In this document: positions 9,250 to 18,946 of the stretch, piece after piece | How the letters are laid out: the number at the start of each line of letters is the position of its first letter | Numbering within the stretch: position 1 is the stretch's first letter | Origin: Vibrio gazogenes | GTDB lineage: Bacteria > Pseudomonadota > Gammaproteobacteria > Enterobacterales > Vibrionaceae | Length of the DNA: 64,000 bases | Assembly (NCBI RefSeq): GCF_023920225.1 | Contig: NZ_CP092588.1 | Span: forward strand, 1,132,207 to 1,196,206 | Reading direction: 5' to 3' | Translations under genes and position numbers: made by a program | Notes under the pieces: generated by a model | The model's input: only the letters and a program-made list of their open reading frames with translations | The model's database searches: none | Told to the model about the DNA's origin: nothing

Positions 9250-10220
9250 TATTATGCCTCTGTTGTTAGCTGATAAACGTGTAAATTAATGCAAAACCAG
9301 TTGAATGATCACCATATTTTGCCGGCAACTACTTAGAATCTATCTATTTTATTTATTCTTGCCGATTATTTTTTATTCAGTCGGGCAATATCTTGCCTAT
9401 CTCAAGCAATATCTTGCCTAATTGGTTAAATAATTTTCTCTTATATTGACAAAATAATCTAGTGCAGGATATCTAAAAACATTTTTATTATTTAATAATT
9501 TTTCATTTACCGCAGAAGATCACAAAACAACCTAAGGCTAGATGTCAGACAGATTACATTCATGATAGAGACCAATAATTTGCATAGAATTTTCACAAAA
9601 AAGTTTGCACTCTGACAACAAAAACGTATAATAATCGGTTTTTCTACAAAAAATACCCAAGTTTTCTTGAATTAGAGAAATAAAATAAGTCACACCACAT
9701 ATAATCAGATCATAAAAATATGATATCGATTCCATTTTTAATACAAGTTGAATGAGTCAAATATTTATTTTACTCATGCAAAAATATCCAAAACTCATAT
9801 TTTCATGAGTGATATTCCAAATTTTTAATCAATAATATATTAAAAGTGCTCAAATTATATTCACCCACTCTATAACTGGTCATATCAGTTCTATTGATAT
9901 AAAAAAAATGAATAACACAACGTATAAAAATATTGCGTGTAGCGATAAAGTTCAGAGCACTCGATCCACCAAGTTTAATGATCCTCAGGCCGCTTCTTAG
10001 AAATGTCGAGCAACATGGATAAACTGACTGAACAGTCCTCTGACCTTTAAAATAAGTGATGATGAGCTTGTTTTTATACCATGAACTTATCCATATTTTT
10101 TGTATTGTTTTTTATGCATCATATTGATAATGTTTCGACGATTTACCCATAATAAAAACTGAACTGATATGCATGAAATAATTCATATTTTTCCGGAATC
10201 CTAACAGGCGGAGTGGCTTT
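9250..10220. other. Long AT-rich intergenic region between the T6SS operon and a chemoreceptor gene
   Basis: About 970 nt without a supported gene. A short direct repeat, GCAATATCTTGCCTA, occurs twice at about 9386-9421. A 65-codon minus ORF (9538-9735) has no recognisable feature or good ribosome-binding site. The region presumably carries the promoter for the PAAR-T6SS operon at its left end and that of the chemoreceptor at its right end (AGGCGGAG precedes the ATG at 10221). Confidence 0.5.
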
Positions 10221-12239
10221 ATGTTCAATCGAACTTGGCGAAATACCTCAAAAAAACAATCCCTGAATCACGAACCCCCAGTCAAAGTAAAAGCAATCTC
10301 AAGCCATGAGATTGGTGTCAATCAATTAAAAGAAATGAGCTTCCATGCCAGTGCCACAACACTTGTTCTCGCCTATGTGTCACCACACCTTCCTTTCGAA
10401 GCGATTTCAAGAAAATTAAAAGAGGCGATGCCTTTTGCAAAACATGTCGTGTCGATCATGAGTGCAGGAGAGCTGGGCGGGCGGGATAAGAAAGGGCTCT
10501 ACCATGCCACACCGCAAAGCTGGGATAATATTGTCATCCAAAGCTTCAGTGAGCAGGTATTCCAAGCCATTTCTATCGCTGAAGTGCCTCTTTATTGCGA
10601 AGATATCAAAAGTGGTCAAATCAAGTTTACCCGCCAAGACCGGATCGCACGAATTCAGAATGAAATCAAAAAAGTTAACCTTGATTTTCCCGTCAGCTAC
10701 CTTGATACCGTGGCACTGACGTTCTTTGATGGTCTCTCTTCTTCTGAAAATTTCTTTGTACAAGCCCTCTACCAGTCTGATTGTTTTCCCTGCTACTTTA
10801 TTGGTAGCTCAGCCGGCGGCAAACTGGATTTTGGTCAGGCCGATGTTGCCTTAGACGGAAAAATCCTGACCAACAAAGTCTGTTTGGTGTTTGTGAAACT
10901 GGCACCCGCCATTCGCTATGGCATCTTAAAAACACACAACTTTGAAGCGACGTCAACTCACTTTACGATTGCAGAAACAAACGCCGCCACGCGCACTGTG
11001 CAAACATTCCTTGATGAATCGACGATGACACTCCAGTCCCCCCTATCGATGTTATGCCGACATTTTGCTTGTCCCCCATCCGAACTGGAGTCCGTGCTTG
11101 AACAATATAGTTTCGGGGTAAAAATTGGCAACGAAACGTATATCCGCTCAATTGCCAATATTAACGATGAAGATGAAACCATCAATTTCTTCTGCGACTT
11201 TTCATTCGGTGACAAATTATATCTGATGAAAGCAAAAGATTTCTCAGAATCAATCCAGCGTGATTATGCCGCATTTCAGCGTGGTAAGCCGCGAGACCCC
11301 ATTGCGATGCTCGCAAACGACTGTATCCTGCGTCGCTTACATAATGGCCCTTCGCTCTCTGCCGTGCATAATTTTGACCATATTCCTGCGGTTGCCGGAT
11401 TCAGTACATTCGGTGAATTTTTGGGGCTGCATCAAAATGAGACGCTTACCGCGCTTTATCTGTATCAAGTGCACGAAGGGGAATCATTTCACGACGAATA
11501 CACCAATAACTTTCCCATTTACTACAGCCACTTCAAAGCCTATTTCTTACAGAATGAATTGCATAGTTTGAAGAAAGTCGCTTCACTGCAACAGACCACG
11601 ATCCGGGACTTATTCCGCTACAAGGAACTATTGGAACGGATGCTTCAAAGCTTACAGAACGTCGCATCTTACGCCAAAGACACCTCAGACGTACTCCAAG
11701 ATGTTCAGACACAGTTTTCCGGACTCTCCAGTGAAATGAGAAAACAAGCTGAGCATAGTCAGGAACTCCAGCAGTATGTTGAAACCTTGAAAACCAATTC
11801 AAGCAAGATTCAGGATATTCTGGATGTCATTGATGGGATAGCCGAAAGAACCAACTTACTGGCACTCAATGCTGCGATTGAGGCCGCCCGAGCCGGAGAA
11901 CAAGGACGAGGATTTGCCGTCGTTGCCGATGAAGTGAGAAACTTATCCCAAAGTACCCAAAAAAGCCTCAGTTCTACCGGAGAGACGGTGAACAATCTCT
12001 ATTCTTCAATCGATGCCATCAAAGATGTCATTGAAACAACCGTTGCCCTGATGGAACATGTCAATAACGCTTCACTCGACCTGAATGAAGAAATGAGCAA
12101 GATGTTAACCCTGTCCAACGAAGCTTCTTCCAGCATTGAAGAAAGCATCAACGATATCAATGAAGTTCAGTCTGAACTGGCTCAAATTGATCAGAACGTT
12201 CTGACCATCACACGGTTGACCGAATCTCAAGCCCAGTAA
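10221..12239 (+). CDS. Soluble FIST-domain methyl-accepting chemotaxis protein
   Basis: 672 residues with no membrane segment. Residues about 35-240 match a FIST N domain (Y-F-I-G-S-S-A-G-G-K motif), about 250-395 a FIST C domain, and about 450-672 an MCP signalling domain whose hairpin tip reads ERTNLLALNAAIEAARAGEQ. FIST is thought to sense small ligands such as amino acids. The protein would therefore be a cytoplasmic receptor coupling an intracellular signal to CheA/CheW. A strong ribosome-binding site (AGGCGGAG) supports the start. It stands alone, without che genes nearby. Confidence 0.9.
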   Translation: MFNRTWRNTSKKQSLNHEPPVKVKAISSHEIGVNQLKEMSFHASATTLVLAYVSPHLPFEAISRKLKEAMPFAKHVVSIMSAGELGGRDKKGLYHATPQSWDNIVIQSFSEQVFQAISIAEVPLYCEDIKSGQIKFTRQDRIARIQNEIKKVNLDFPVSYLDTVALTFFDGLSSSENFFVQALYQSDCFPCYFIGSSAGGKLDFGQADVALDGKILTNKVCLVFVKLAPAIRYGILKTHNFEATSTHFTIAETNAATRTVQTFLDESTMTLQSPLSMLCRHFACPPSELESVLEQYSFGVKIGNETYIRSIANINDEDETINFFCDFSFGDKLYLMKAKDFSESIQRDYAAFQRGKPRDPIAMLANDCILRRLHNGPSLSAVHNFDHIPAVAGFSTFGEFLGLHQNETLTALYLYQVHEGESFHDEYTNNFPIYYSHFKAYFLQNELHSLKKVASLQQTTIRDLFRYKELLERMLQSLQNVASYAKDTSDVLQDVQTQFSGLSSEMRKQAEHSQELQQYVETLKTNSSKIQDILDVIDGIAERTNLLALNAAIEAARAGEQGRGFAVVADEVRNLSQSTQKSLSSTGETVNNLYSSIDAIKDVIETTVALMEHVNNASLDLNEEMSKMLTLSNEASSSIEESINDINEVQSELAQIDQNVLTITRLTESQAQ

Positions 12240-12383
12240 TGCAAGTATGTGGCATCATTTCTCCTCTGCAGATAAATGGTGCCAGCCCATGGACCCGGAA
12301 AAATATCATTCCCCCGCCCGAGGGAATCCGGTAAAATTGCGCTTTGTGCATGAAAATGATCCATTGAGGAAATAAGGGAATAG

Positions 12384-13388
12384 ATGGCGACAATCATTGA
12401 TGTCTGTAAAGCGGCCGGTGTATCAAAAGCGACCGTCTCCCGAGTGATCAACGGTAGCCCGCAAGTCAAAGAGAAAACCCGGATACGGGTACTTGATGCG
12501 ATGAAATCATTGGGATTTCAACCAAACGTTCTGGCACAAGCCTTAGCAACTAACACCTCAAACACGATTGGGCTTATCCTGCCTCACTTTGATAGTTATT
12601 ACTTCGGTTCAATCTTGAAACAGACCGCGCAAACGCTCCAAAAATCCCAAAAAAAACTGTTTGTCATGGAAAGTCATAACAGTGAAGCCGGAGAAATTGA
12701 AGCGCTGAATACACTCGCGCTTCAACGCTGTGATGCCATCATGATCTACAGTCGTTATCTCAGCGAAACTCAGCTCGTCCACTATCAAGAACAGACACAA
12801 CGACCGCTGGTTGTCTTAAACCGCAGTTTATCCACACAGCAGTTGGTCAGTTTCAGCTTTGACCAATACCAACTCGGTTCGCTTGCGGTAGAACATCTGT
12901 TGCAACTCGGCCATCGTAACATTGTTTGTCTGACCACACCGTTGAACAATCAAACTGGCCAGCTTCGATTACAGGCTTATCGCGATCACCTCGCTCAACA
13001 CAATATTCCAGTGAATGAAGCCTTGATCATCGAGGGGAAAAGCACCCATATCTGGGGATACTCCGCCGTTATGCAGTTGTTGGATCAGGGGCAAACATTC
13101 AGTGCCATCTTTTCTTGTAATGACGACATGGCTCTCGGAGCGATCCGGGCGTTACATGAACGAGGGCTTTCGGTGCCTCAGGATATCTCCGTGATGGGTA
13201 TCGATAATGAGCCAGCGGCATTTTATTCTATCCCGAGCCTATCTACTGTCTCTCTGCCTATCGAACAACTCACCATTGATGCAACCAATCTGGCGATTAA
13301 CATGGCCAATAAGATCACCAGTACGCCGCAGCATTTCGAATATTTCGGCGCACTGGAACGACGGGAATCAACACTCCCCCTCTCATAA
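12384..13388 (+). CDS. LacI/GalR-family transcriptional repressor
   Basis: 334 residues. The N-terminal LacI helix-turn-helix (TIIDVCKAAGVSKATVSRVI) and hinge (FQPNVLAQALATN) are clear. They are followed by a periplasmic-binding-type sensor domain with IGLILPHFDSYYF, FSCNDDMALGAIRAL and VMGIDNEPAA. It resembles AscG/CytR-type regulators. The ATG follows AGGAAATAAGGGAATAG. There is no sugar operon directly beside it, so the target is unknown; the effector cannot be told from sequence. Confidence 0.9.
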   Translation: MATIIDVCKAAGVSKATVSRVINGSPQVKEKTRIRVLDAMKSLGFQPNVLAQALATNTSNTIGLILPHFDSYYFGSILKQTAQTLQKSQKKLFVMESHNSEAGEIEALNTLALQRCDAIMIYSRYLSETQLVHYQEQTQRPLVVLNRSLSTQQLVSFSFDQYQLGSLAVEHLLQLGHRNIVCLTTPLNNQTGQLRLQAYRDHLAQHNIPVNEALIIEGKSTHIWGYSAVMQLLDQGQTFSAIFSCNDDMALGAIRALHERGLSVPQDISVMGIDNEPAAFYSIPSLSTVSLPIEQLTIDATNLAINMANKITSTPQHFEYFGALERRESTLPLS

Positions 13389-13710
13389 TCCATGACTTGT
13401 GATTACTCATCCGTATACCGCCCCCACCGTCGCTCATATCTGATGCAGGCGCACTCGTTAATGCCCCGCAGCCACACAAACATATATTGATGACACTGAC
13501 ATGGTCTTAACCCAAAATTAACCTTTATATGATAAGCAGATATAAGTCAATAGAATGATTCCTCTATCTCACATATCAAGTGTGACTAAGTTCAAAAAAC
13601 TTGAAAGTAACGAACGAAATTATGTTATCGAAGTCACACTTATTTCGGCTCATAATCACTCCCGACATAACGAAATAATAAATGAACCAACAACGAATAT
13701 GGGTGAGATT
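13389..13710. other. Intergenic region upstream of a small exported protein gene
   Basis: A 322-nt gap. The reading frame of the downstream gene stays open back to 13555, but this part reads as non-protein-like and lacks a ribosome-binding site. It is more likely a 5' leader or promoter region. No terminator is evident after the LacI-family gene. Confidence 0.4.
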
Positions 13711-14037
13711 ATGAAAAACCAACTATCACTAGCTGCCGTTACTGCAATTGCAACGCTACTTTCAGCCAATGTATTTGCATCTGAATCACAATACGACATG
13801 AATATCTATACGCTACCGGATCAAGCGATTGTCAAAGTGACTGAAAACGGCCAACCTGTCAGCCAGGTTCCTGTTGAAGTTGATGGTGGCAGTCAGCACC
13901 AAACATTAATGACTTCTGCGCACGGTACTGTCATTGTAGAAAACAATGAAAACCATTCCCGTAGCTTCAAGATTAGTGTCAATGAACCAAACGGTGAACA
14001 AATCGTTACTCATCGTTTTATTTCAGTACAACACTAA
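13711..14037 (+). CDS. Small exported protein of unknown function
   Basis: 108 residues starting at the ATG at 13711, which is preceded by GGGTGAG. A clean signal peptide (MKNQLSLAAVTAIATLLSA...NVFA) ends near residue 22. The mature part is a short, beta-rich domain (DQAIVKVTENGQPVSQVPVEV) that looks like a carboxypeptidase-regulatory or Ig-like fold, but I do not recognise the family. An upstream frame extension to 13555 is rejected because the signal peptide must be N-terminal. A strong terminator follows. Confidence 0.7.
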   Translation: MKNQLSLAAVTAIATLLSANVFASESQYDMNIYTLPDQAIVKVTENGQPVSQVPVEVDGGSQHQTLMTSAHGTVIVENNENHSRSFKISVNEPNGEQIVTHRFISVQH

Positions 14038-14082
14038 TCCAAATCGATACTGTCCATAGGGCTTTCGAGCCCAACCTAAGCA

Positions 14083-14108
14083 ACAGGGGAGCGCCGCTCC
14101 CCTGTTTT
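14083..14108 (+). terminator. Rho-independent terminator
   Basis: A GC-rich perfect stem, ACAGGGGAGC/GCTCCCCTGT, with a run of T after it on the plus strand. It ends the small exported protein gene and lies in the convergent gap with glpC, where it may also stop leftward transcription. Confidence 0.85.
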
Positions 14109-14148
14109 ATATTTACAAAGTAAGTGAATACCAGATTGATGGCGTTTG

Positions 14149-15375
14149 TCACTCAATCGCCATTGCCAGCAAACTGATCGGGTGAATCGCTTCAAGCCGG
14201 GTGTTCTCTTCGATCTGCCATTTACAGGTTTCACAATCCGTGATCACCATATCCGCACCCGATTGATCAATCGATTCAAACAAGTGTGCCCCGATCTTCA
14301 TCGATACCGAATAGTTCTCGGTCTTAAAACCATATGTTCCGGAAAGGCCACAACATTCACTATCGAGGACCGTCACCGTGACTCCCGGAATCATTTTCAG
14401 TAATTCAATGGTAAAAATCGCCTGTCCGCTGCGTTCCAAATGGCAAGGCGTGTGATAAACCACATGCAGATTCAATGGTTTCATTGCCGGTTGCTGTCCA
14501 TTCATAAATGATCGCAGTAAAAATCGTGTCACATATTCGATTTTGTCGGCGACCTGAGAATTATCGACCCCGAGTACATGCGGGTATTCCTGCTGCAATG
14601 TAAAAGAGCAGGTCGACGACGTGGCAAGAATCGGGGTTTGATAATCCTGCACAGCCGATATCATCGATTGAACATTTGCCTCAGCGTTCTGACGTGCTTT
14701 GTGATGAAATCCGTTCGCCATCAAAGGCACACCACAACATTTTTCACGCTCCAGCAAGCGAACTCCGATGTTCATCGCATTCATAACTTTGATGAAGTCT
14801 TTACCCAGTTGCGGATGGTTGTAGTTCACATAACAGCCGTGAAAATAAGTCACCTGATGCTGATACAACGGCTGACGGGTGCAGTTTTGTTTGAACCACC
14901 GTCTGAATGTCCCGTGGGAATACTTGGGTAATGATTTATGCTGGTGAACCCCAATCACCTGATGCATGGCTTTTTTGACTATCGGTAGAGCGGTCGTTGC
15001 ATTGATAAGCGGTGCCAACGGTGATGCCAGTGTACCGAATAGATCGGTATGACTGAGGATATAATCCCGGATGCGTTTCGGATTAAGCGGCTCCTTGCCA
15101 TATTTACCACGGGCCACAGCAATCATATCGCCAATTTTGACCCCGGAAGGACACGCAGTTTCACACCGTTTGCAATTGGTGCAATATTTCAACGCTTCAT
15201 CGTAATAAGCCGGATTTTTGATACGTAAACGCTCACCATCCGGACCACACTGTTTCGGGCCCGGGTAGTCAGGATTTGCCTTCGAAACCGGACAATAAGC
15301 GGTACATACCGTACACTTGATACACTGTTCAAACGAGGTACTCTGAGGGGCAAGCTGAGTAAAACGACGATTCAT
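14149..15375 (-). CDS. glpC: Anaerobic glycerol-3-phosphate dehydrogenase subunit C
   Basis: 408 residues from the ATG at 15375, which overlaps the glpB stop in an ATGA and is preceded by AGGAGG; a frame extension to 15405 is inside glpB. Two 4Fe-4S ferredoxin motifs (CIKCTVCTAYCPV near residue 20 and CTNCKRCETACPS near residue 65) are followed by two CCG-type cysteine domains (REKCCGVP and SECCGLSGTYG). GlpC anchors GlpAB at the membrane and passes electrons to menaquinone. Close to E. coli GlpC throughout. Confidence 0.96.
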   Translation of the reverse strand: MNRRFTQLAPQSTSFEQCIKCTVCTAYCPVSKANPDYPGPKQCGPDGERLRIKNPAYYDEALKYCTNCKRCETACPSGVKIGDMIAVARGKYGKEPLNPKRIRDYILSHTDLFGTLASPLAPLINATTALPIVKKAMHQVIGVHQHKSLPKYSHGTFRRWFKQNCTRQPLYQHQVTYFHGCYVNYNHPQLGKDFIKVMNAMNIGVRLLEREKCCGVPLMANGFHHKARQNAEANVQSMISAVQDYQTPILATSSTCSFTLQQEYPHVLGVDNSQVADKIEYVTRFLLRSFMNGQQPAMKPLNLHVVYHTPCHLERSGQAIFTIELLKMIPGVTVTVLDSECCGLSGTYGFKTENYSVSMKIGAHLFESIDQSGADMVITDCETCKWQIEENTRLEAIHPISLLAMAIE

Positions 15376-16775
15376 GAAAGAGCCTCCTGACAAGTTGCCG
15401 GACAAACATTATCGGTGATGCATTGCTCGACGGCATGATACGCAGTTGCAATGGCAACACCGCCACCACTGCCTTCAAACACGGGGTCATAGCCGGCCAG
15501 CATTGCCCCACAACAATAAAGGTTAGTAATCGTTTCCCCGCAATAACTCGGATGCAGCTGATCGTTGGTTGATACCCCAAAAGTCATGAACGGATGCGGC
15601 TGATGCTGCGCGACAAAATCATGCCCGCCCCATTGTGTTCTCGGCGTGATTTGCGCGACGTCCAAACCGAAAACTGGCTCTTTGATCGCCTGTCGTGATG
15701 CCTGTAACCCCTGACTGAAATAACTGCCGGTTGCCATAATATAATGCTCGGCCCGAACCGGGATATCGGTCAGATTCCGGGTATACACTTCTGTCAGACG
15801 GTGTCCTTCAAAGTGGCCGCCGAGCACTTGATCCCCCTTGAGATGAACGCCCCCCGCCTGAATAAAAATCCGGTGTAACGCGGCTTCGAGGCGCATGCCC
15901 ATCAACGACGGTGGCATGGTCGGGACCTCATGAAAGTGACGCTGCGTTTCCTGCTGTAAGCGATCTAAGATTGCCATCCCATCACCATGACCGACGACCG
16001 CAGGCAAAATCACCAAATCATCGGACTGGGTCATCTCGGTCAGTTGTTCACAAAATGCCGACCAAATCGGCGCCTGTTGCAGCAGATGAGCAATATCAAG
16101 CGAACGTCGTTCACACGGATGACGCTGATCATGTTCAACACTGGGGAGATGAATCGTAGCAATCCGGATCGGCAACCCGGAAAAATCAGCAATACGGGCT
16201 AAATTATCCTTCAGGATCTGTGGCTGAAAATCGCGGTATCCTGCCAGCGCAATAATCACAATTTCACGAAAAGGGGCGTTCGTACGATGCTGATAGACAT
16301 GTGGTTGAGATAACCAAGTTGCTTTCAGGGTCCCAAACGGTGTAATACGCCAATGGTTGGCATGATCCGGCTGATGAGAAAGCGCAACCTCTGCGGCCAG
16401 CATCTCTTTAAACCACAACAAACTCTGCTTGACGCCTGTCCGGCCAACTTTCACATAGGGATGTTGCACCGTCTGACGGATGGTCTGTTGCCGTGAGTCG
16501 GCCTCTTCCGGTAACGCCGCTTCCTGCAATACAGCGGACGCAAGTTCATCATTTTCTAACTGAGCGCTTTCTAACTGAGAAATGGCCGCGAAAGGATCCA
16601 CGACTGGCTCACCCGTCGGCAGGCGACCCAACACATCAATAGAGCCTGAAGAAAAATGCAGCGCACTCTGCCCCTGACTGATCAGCACGGTTTTCCGACC
16701 AGCCTGCTGACTGCGGATCGCAGCACAATAACCGGCAATTCCGCCGCCGATCACGGCGATATCATAATTCATCAT
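15372..16775 (-). CDS. glpB: Anaerobic glycerol-3-phosphate dehydrogenase subunit B
   Basis: 467 residues. Begins with the FAD-binding GGGIAGYCAAIRSQQAG Rossmann motif and ends with the second flavin segment (GGVAIATAYHAVEQ). GlpB is the flavoprotein that links GlpA to GlpC. Two consecutive ATG codons start the gene after AGGAGGAACG, overlapping the glpA stop. Length is somewhat above the E. coli protein (about 419), the extra residues being in the central region. Confidence 0.93.
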   Translation of the reverse strand: MMNYDIAVIGGGIAGYCAAIRSQQAGRKTVLISQGQSALHFSSGSIDVLGRLPTGEPVVDPFAAISQLESAQLENDELASAVLQEAALPEEADSRQQTIRQTVQHPYVKVGRTGVKQSLLWFKEMLAAEVALSHQPDHANHWRITPFGTLKATWLSQPHVYQHRTNAPFREIVIIALAGYRDFQPQILKDNLARIADFSGLPIRIATIHLPSVEHDQRHPCERRSLDIAHLLQQAPIWSAFCEQLTEMTQSDDLVILPAVVGHGDGMAILDRLQQETQRHFHEVPTMPPSLMGMRLEAALHRIFIQAGGVHLKGDQVLGGHFEGHRLTEVYTRNLTDIPVRAEHYIMATGSYFSQGLQASRQAIKEPVFGLDVAQITPRTQWGGHDFVAQHQPHPFMTFGVSTNDQLHPSYCGETITNLYCCGAMLAGYDPVFEGSGGGVAIATAYHAVEQCITDNVCPATCQEALS

Positions 16776-18421
16776 TGGCGTTCCTCCTGCTGCGGATCTG
16801 TGTCCATCACCGGTTGCTCTCCCACGCCAAGCAATCCCTGATAGATCCAGTAACTGAACTCCGCTTCCCGTAACGCATTGCCCCAGAAGATCGGTTTAAT
16901 GCCTTTCCAGCGTTCTTCCAGAAAGTCGGTCAACAAGGCACCGGATTCACAACCATCCATCTCAGTGTATTCTGAAAACAGCGCCGCAGCCCGATAACTA
17001 CACAATTCACCCTGACAGGGGCCCATCCCTAAACGAGTCCGACGCCTGAGATCAATCAGGTTTTTGACATCCAACTGTGAAATCGCATATTCGATTTCAC
17101 CGGCTGTCACCATTTCACACTCACAGATCACCGCCTGACTTTCAGGGTTGTCGGCTAAAAATTGTTCCGCGCGTTCACCGTGACGGTAAATTGCCGATTC
17201 ATAAACGGGTTTGGCGAGACTGGCTGTTTTTTTCGCCTGCTTCGGCATGCCGTTGGCTCCCGGCAGCGGTTTGATATGGGTTTCACACGGTGCGGAATGA
17301 CCCAGTTTTTGCGCGACCATATCAGTTGCCCACTCCGCCATGAGACGATAAGTCATAAGCTTACCACCGGTAATCGTCGTTAGCCCTTTCAGGCCATCCC
17401 GCGCTTCATGATCCAGTAAAACGATCCCCCGGCTGATATTGCGGCCGCTACCATCATCATCAACAGAAACTAACGGCCGGACACCGGCATATGCCCGGAG
17501 GACCCGCGTATTGGCCATAATCGGGGCGAGCTTTTCCCCTTCTTTGAGCAGTAAGTCAACTTCACGTTCAGTCACTTGCAAATTGTCTATCTGGTCATAA
17601 TCCACATGTTCAGAGGTCGTACCGATTAAAGATATGGTATCTCCGGGCACCAGAATATCGGCATCGGCCGGTTTGCGGCAGCGATTAATCACCAGGTTAT
17701 TAATCCGGTAATCCAGAATCAGCAAAGACCCTTTGGCAGGAAACATGCGAATCTTCAGATCCGCATACTCACAAATGTTTTGCCCCCAGATACCAGCGGC
17801 ATTGATCACCTCTTTGGCATAGATTTCAAGATGTTCACGGGTATCTGAACGCCAGGCCCGAACGCCAAGCACAGTATCCCCCTGACGAATCAGGCCTTGT
17901 ACCCATGTACGATTTAATACACGCGCACCATGTTCTTTCGCGTCCAGAATGTTCGCACTACACAACCGAAAAGGATCTAATGTGCCGTCAGGCACTTTGA
18001 CGGCACCAAGCAACTGTGGGTTAACATGCGGCTCTAAAACCAGCGCTTCTTTGGCACTTAAACGCGTCGTTTCAATACCGGCAACGCCACAAGCCTTAAT
18101 GAATGTATCCTGATAAGCCAAATCGTCTTCCGGTAATGTGACAAACAAACCGTTGGTCGGTTCGACACAGTGTTTGGCGATCCGCCTGAGGATTCGATTT
18201 TCCTGAATACATTCTTTTGCGGATTCAGGGTCAGTCACCGCATAACGCGCGCCCGAATGTAATAAACCATGATTTCGCCCCGTCGTCCCGGAAGCAATAT
18301 CATCCCGTTCGAGTAAAATACAGTCGATACCACGTAACGCGCAATCACGCACGATGCCAGTGCCTGTCGCACCACCACCGATAATAACGACATCTGTTTC
18401 CAACCTTCGGGCAACCACCAT
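16772..18421 (-). CDS. glpA: Anaerobic glycerol-3-phosphate dehydrogenase subunit A (catalytic)
   Basis: 549 residues. N-terminal FAD-binding motif GGGATGTGIVRDCALRG, the substrate-binding GRNHGLLHSGARYAV block and RMFPAKGSLL are shared with E. coli GlpA. The C-terminus carries a BFD-like [2Fe-2S] cysteine cluster (CECEM...MGPCQGELC). It oxidises sn-glycerol-3-phosphate to dihydroxyacetone phosphate under anaerobic conditions. First gene of glpABC, divergent from glpF with GlpR-like operators between. Confidence 0.97.
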   Translation of the reverse strand: MVVARRLETDVVIIGGGATGTGIVRDCALRGIDCILLERDDIASGTTGRNHGLLHSGARYAVTDPESAKECIQENRILRRIAKHCVEPTNGLFVTLPEDDLAYQDTFIKACGVAGIETTRLSAKEALVLEPHVNPQLLGAVKVPDGTLDPFRLCSANILDAKEHGARVLNRTWVQGLIRQGDTVLGVRAWRSDTREHLEIYAKEVINAAGIWGQNICEYADLKIRMFPAKGSLLILDYRINNLVINRCRKPADADILVPGDTISLIGTTSEHVDYDQIDNLQVTEREVDLLLKEGEKLAPIMANTRVLRAYAGVRPLVSVDDDGSGRNISRGIVLLDHEARDGLKGLTTITGGKLMTYRLMAEWATDMVAQKLGHSAPCETHIKPLPGANGMPKQAKKTASLAKPVYESAIYRHGERAEQFLADNPESQAVICECEMVTAGEIEYAISQLDVKNLIDLRRRTRLGMGPCQGELCSYRAAALFSEYTEMDGCESGALLTDFLEERWKGIKPIFWGNALREAEFSYWIYQGLLGVGEQPVMDTDPQQEERQ

Positions 18422-18476
18422 CTATATGAACCTTCTGATATCAATGCACTGACAAATAGTGTGTCATTTATTATCT

Positions 18477-18520
18477 AAAATGTTCGATATATTGCTCACA
18501 AAAGAGCGAACGAACATTTT
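18477..18520. promoter_or_regulatory. GlpR-type operator upstream of glpA
   Basis: Two half-sites resembling the E. coli GlpR consensus (ATGTTCG...CGAACAT): AAAATGTTCGATAT at 18477-18490 and GCGAACGAACATTTT at 18506-18520. They face each other about 55 nt upstream of glpA, where repression of the operon by GlpR would act. glpR itself is not in the window. Confidence 0.6.
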
Positions 18521-18837
18521 TAACCAATCCAGAGTCCAATGAGAGATCGTCATATTACGTGGTTTGTCACAATTATGATGGGTGCGGAACGACGTGGCAG
18601 AGGCAAGTAGACTCTGGAGTGAATCGCCCTCCCTTCCCCTGCATACGCTGATGCACAGTCGTCATCCGTCAACGATAACACCACAACTATCAATGCTTTT
18701 ATCAATAAAGATAGGAAATACAAGCGATTTTTTGGCTCAAAACTGACATTTTAGCATCCATATTGTTCCATTAAACAGGATGTCATCCTGTAAAATTATG
18801 CTCCAATTAACAAAAATAGAAATAGAAGGGACACAAT

Positions 18838-18882
18838 TGTGCTCGAACACTCATTAATTATGTTTGTTTGTTTTCGCGCAAA
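18838..18882. promoter_or_regulatory. Possible second GlpR-like operator upstream of glpF
   Basis: GCTCGAACACTCATT (18841-18855) and ATGTTTGTTTG (18859-18870) look like degenerate GlpR half-sites about 80-110 nt before glpF. The match is weaker than at the glpA side. The rest of the 525-nt divergent region (18422-18946) shows no gene. Confidence 0.35.
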
Positions 18883-18946
18883 GAATTCTATGCAGAATGA
18901 GCCGTGCATCCGTGCATATACGTGAGTAAAACAAGGACTCTTACCT

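Noticed and set aside
9538..9735. A 65-codon minus-strand ORF in the AT-rich gap
   Set aside because: No good ribosome-binding site, no recognised motif and composition expected of AT-rich intergenic DNA.
13555..13710. Upstream frame extension of the small exported protein
   Set aside because: It would bury the signal peptide; the ATG at 13711 has its own ribosome-binding site.
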